A DNA stretch of 64,000 bases from Sympetrum striolatum (taxonomy: Eukaryota; Arthropoda; Insecta; Odonata; Libellulidae): positions 28,615,393 through 28,679,392 of the forward strand of contig OX388350.1 of the NCBI GenBank assembly GCA_947579665.1, read 5' to 3'. How positions within the stretch are numbered: the first letter of the stretch is position 1; each line of letters begins with the position of its first letter. Shown here piece after piece: positions 61,301-64,000 of this stretch. Below the pieces are notes generated by a model, which saw only the letters and a list, made by a program, of their open reading frames with translations, did no database searches and was not told the DNA's origin. Position numbers and translations under genes: made by a program.

Positions 61301-62757
61301 ATCACGTGACTTTGGAGGACTTCGGAGTGATTTCGTACCAAAATTGGAACGACCCTGCGGTCTCTGTGGGAGGTACCAACTCGATATGGAAAATCCAGTA
61401 TGACCAGACTAATTCCAATGGATGTACGATTATACAGAATTGTAGAAGTTTACTAAATATCATATCCAAGAGGAACGTACAGTACAATTTTCACGTTTTG
61501 CCGGATGGAAGTATCTTGGAGGGTGTCGGCTGGGACAAAACCCTAGAAAATATGTACAAAATAAATATTATTTCGGAATCCAAAGATCTCTTTCCGACCA
61601 TTCAAGCCCTGGACGCTTTTGCGTACTTATTGCAGGTCGGTGTGTGCATGGGAAAAGTGAGAAGGGACTTTTTAATATACAAACCGAGACACACAAAAAC
61701 TTCCGTGGATGAAGAAGTGCATCGATGGGCCAGAAGCTACAAAATTAGCTTCGACAAATATTGCTCTCCATCCAGAGTCAGTACGATTGATCTGCAAGCT
61801 ATTTCAAGGCTGGAATGGAAAGCAATAGCGCCGATGAGGGAAATGGAAAGGTCAAGGAGACAAGCGGAAGTCGTCCAGGTTAACGTAAGTAACCTAGCTT
61901 GCATAACTCAGCAGGATTGTGCCGAGTTTGTCCGAGAAATGCAGATTGAGCATAAGACCACGAGCGCCGACATCCATCCGAACTTCATCTTTGGATCCGA
62001 TGGAAGAATATACGAAGGACTCGGGTGGAACTGGGCTAGGAAGGAAAATGTTGTTATCTTCCACATCCCGTCGTATTCCAATGGTATCATCCCGAGGACA
62101 CAAGTCCAGGCAGCATTCGCGTTGAAGCTAGCGGAGGGAGTAGATTTGGGCTGGATCTCTGAAAATTTCACGATCGACGTACTAGAGGTAACCGAAGAGA
62201 ACATAACCGATTGGGGAGAACTGGCCAGGGGCATGGGGAAGGATAATACTACGGGATACCTGCTGACATCTGACGAAGGCGACATAGTTATATCTCAAAT
62301 CAACAGTGAAATAGAATCGAGCCAAAGTGGTACAGTCCCGCTTGAATATCCAGTCGGGACGATTTACTTCACACAGAGTTACGCCGACTGCTGTCGCAAC
62401 GTTCTTAATTGCCTCCCCTTGAACAAGACCCTTGGCCGTCACACTGTAAGGAGCCTGAACGAAGTGAAATCCAATTTTTATTTCGATTCTGATGATGACG
62501 AGTTCCTAGTAATCCACGAGGGACTTGGTTGGGAACGGACGACTCGGGCGAACCAAATTGTTTTCGAATTTGTCACACCCAACGCCACCATTGTGCCGTC
62601 TAACAGTACTATGGTAGCATCCACCTTCCTCATCAAAGAGGGGCTGAATAAAAGGATCTTTAGTTTAGATTACCGAGTGATTGTCGCGAAGCACGTCTCC
62701 TTCGAATTTGAGGATTTGGTTAGATTCTGGGACACGAGGGTGAGAAGGTCCTTATAA
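61301..62757 (+). CDS. Triple PGRP-like domain protein, large exon
   Basis: It encodes 484 residues after a split codon at acceptor 'aataatttcag'. Numbering follows the open frame at 61267 (TTG, not a real start). Three divergent peptidoglycan-recognition modules follow in tandem. Module 1 (about 20-165) has 'VISYQNW', C53-x5-C59 and 'YNFHVLPDGSILEGVGW'. Module 2 (about 178-305) has 'AISRLEW', C212-x5-C218 and 'NFIFGSDGRIYEGLGW'. Module 3 (about 362-490) has C376-x5-C382 and 'EGLGW' (418-422). The C-x5-C pair and EGxGW are PGRP hallmarks. The zinc-site His-His of 'HHT' reads YD, VN and FT, so amidase activity is not expected. With the signal exon the protein would be about 549 aa and secreted. 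It could instead share membrane exons upstream, like PGRP-LC or PGRP-LF. It may bind peptidoglycan, regulate signalling or be a decoy. Confidence 0.8.
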
Positions 62758-62963
62758 AAATCCAAAGAGACTCTCCATACGATTTGAGAATTAGGTCAGA
62801 ATTTGACACAGGAATGTGATTACTACATTTCAATTGGTATTAGTGATTCGTCATGTAAACATTCCTCTGGAATGTGTGATTTAAATATCTGAGGAACTTA
62901 TTTTAGAAATCTTTTGATATCTTATTGTATTCTGTCTTATCCTTACTTCGAAGCATGTCTTGA

Positions 62964-62969
62964 ATTAAA
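62964..62969 (+). other. Putative polyadenylation signal of the PGRP-like gene
   Basis: 'attaaa' lies about 207 bp after the stop and is followed by T-rich sequence. It is a common variant signal. Confidence 0.35.
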
Positions 62970-63232
62970 AGCGGCTTTTTTACGTTGTTAAATTATGAGC
63001 TTTATTCTTTTACTGGCAATAATCATTCTTATAATAACATATATCTAGAAGATGTATTATGTGCCTTCTTCCTTTCGAAGTGCATTTAAATTTCCTAAGT
63101 AATGAAATGTCACAATTTTCCAACCAAAATTGTTTGACTCATCATTGTGTTATTTAATTTATATTCATTGTGATTAATTAAGAGTTTCAGTTCCTTGTGT
63201 TTAAGAATAATTGAAAGAAATTTATATAAACA

Positions 63233-63300
63233 CTAGCAGAAGTACCCGTTGATTCTCAACGGGGATATTTAATTTCATAAATATCAGTGTAATAACCTTC
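63233..63300 (-). mobile_element. 3' terminus of a second Helitron of the same family
   Basis: On the minus strand, the stem 'cccgttga-gaa-tcaacggg' (63263-63245) is followed by 8 nt and 'ctag' ending at 63233, then T. The element body runs to the right; its 5' end was not found and may lie beyond 64000. Confidence 0.6.
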
Positions 63301-63433
63301 ATCGTAACAAATTCTTCATAATTGTTGGTAAATAGCGAATACCAGACTTTCCAAACCAATATATCAAGAAATGTAAGTTACAATTAAGTCTACTCTAACT
63401 CAATATTCAATTTAACGCAGGTTGATAATCTTT

Positions 63434-63565
63434 TCCGTGACAATGTGTCAAAATGTATCTACATATGAAAGTGAGGCTTACATATAGCTTCTTCTCTCTT
63501 CGGTAACAATGTATCAAAATGTATCTACGTATGAAAAGAGGCGTACATAATAGCTTCTTCCCCTC
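63434..63565. repeat. 66-bp tandem duplication
   Basis: Two units share 'acaatgtRtcaaaatgtatc', 'tatgaaa..gagg' and 'tagcttctt'. They begin at about 63434 and 63500. Confidence 0.6.
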
Positions 63566-63569
63566 TGAC

Positions 63570-64000
63570 TTTTATCTCCTAAAGGAGCATTTTCTTCTTT
63601 CTACGCCGACTGAAGCCGCAAACTTTCGACTGGTCATCATTGAGAGGATATTTTCAGTAACTGAATAAGTGTGATTCCGATAATGGAAATAGACGTCATT
63701 GTTGTATTTCTTACGTGAAGAAAAAACTATAGACATTACATAAGAAATGGTGTACCATGGAACCAGAAGGTATGTTTCATTGTTTTATCTTGGCTATACT
63801 TATAACATGAGGTTGTTAGTGAGAATTCGTGACTCGTATAAAATGTAGTGGTATGTTAATTAATGCCCAGGAACGTAGTCGTAGATCTTGGGAATGATTA
63901 AGCGCAAGACACAACGCCATATTAGGATGAAACGATAAAAGCCATGACAATAAGCGACAACTTTACCGAAATCAGTCTGTGGAGCTATGCTCGTAAGTCG
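63570..64000. other. No supported gene to the window end
   Basis: Nothing recognisable was seen. It may belong to the antisense Helitron body. Confidence 0.35.

Noticed and set aside
1..64000. CRISPR arrays, prokaryotic operons, rRNA genes
   Set aside because: No regularly spaced repeats, no clustered co-directional frames with ribosome binding sites, and no rRNA-like conserved sequence were seen.

Overview
The window is eukaryotic and reads as AT-rich, repeat-filled DNA from an arthropod, most likely an insect. It has no long uninterrupted genes, GT-AG introns, many 5'-truncated non-LTR retrotransposon pieces, hAT-like, foldback and Helitron-like DNA elements, and peptidoglycan-recognition-protein (PGRP) sequence, a family typical of arthropod immunity. 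Nothing points to a prokaryotic, phage or CRISPR context. The species cannot be named from the sequence.

Layout. 1-13.7 kb is mostly AT-rich non-coding DNA with one antisense reverse-transcriptase (RT) fragment at 3.5 kb. 13.77-16.87 kb is a 5'-truncated LINE (9-bp target duplication) that has been hit twice: by a 377-bp hAT-like element, and by a 926-bp segment carrying the 3' part of an unknown gene, itself hit by a 227-bp MITE. 17.0-21.6 kb holds that unknown gene family: a broken copy (17.0-17.7 kb) and an apparently intact two-exon copy (18.75-19.40 kb, 186 aa predicted). 22.9-26.3 kb is a pile of LINE tails, a perfect 197-bp tandem duplication and a 697-bp foldback element. 30.3-36.6 kb has a duplicated block, one copy interrupted by a LINE and the other the empty site, followed by an antisense LINE. 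39-56 kb is mainly intergenic with microsatellites, hairpins, a short retroposon holding a hammerhead-ribozyme-like core, a second foldback element and LINE/hAT debris.

The best gene lies at 57.1-62.8 kb. A short exon encoding a signal peptide (57109-57301) is phase-compatible with a 1,457-bp exon (61301-62757) that encodes three tandem, divergent PGRP-like modules. All three keep the Cys-x5-Cys pair and the 'EGxGW' signature but have lost the His-His of the zinc site. The roughly 4-kb intron between them is filled with repeats, including a candidate Helitron. The product is predicted to be a secreted, non-catalytic, three-domain PGRP-like protein of about 549 aa.

Two themes stand out: the triple PGRP-like gene, and a set of short retroposed or palindromic elements that repeatedly carry a hammerhead-like 'CTGANGA ... 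CGAAACC' core. The small unknown gene family at 15.7-19.4 kb is the third item worth pursuing.
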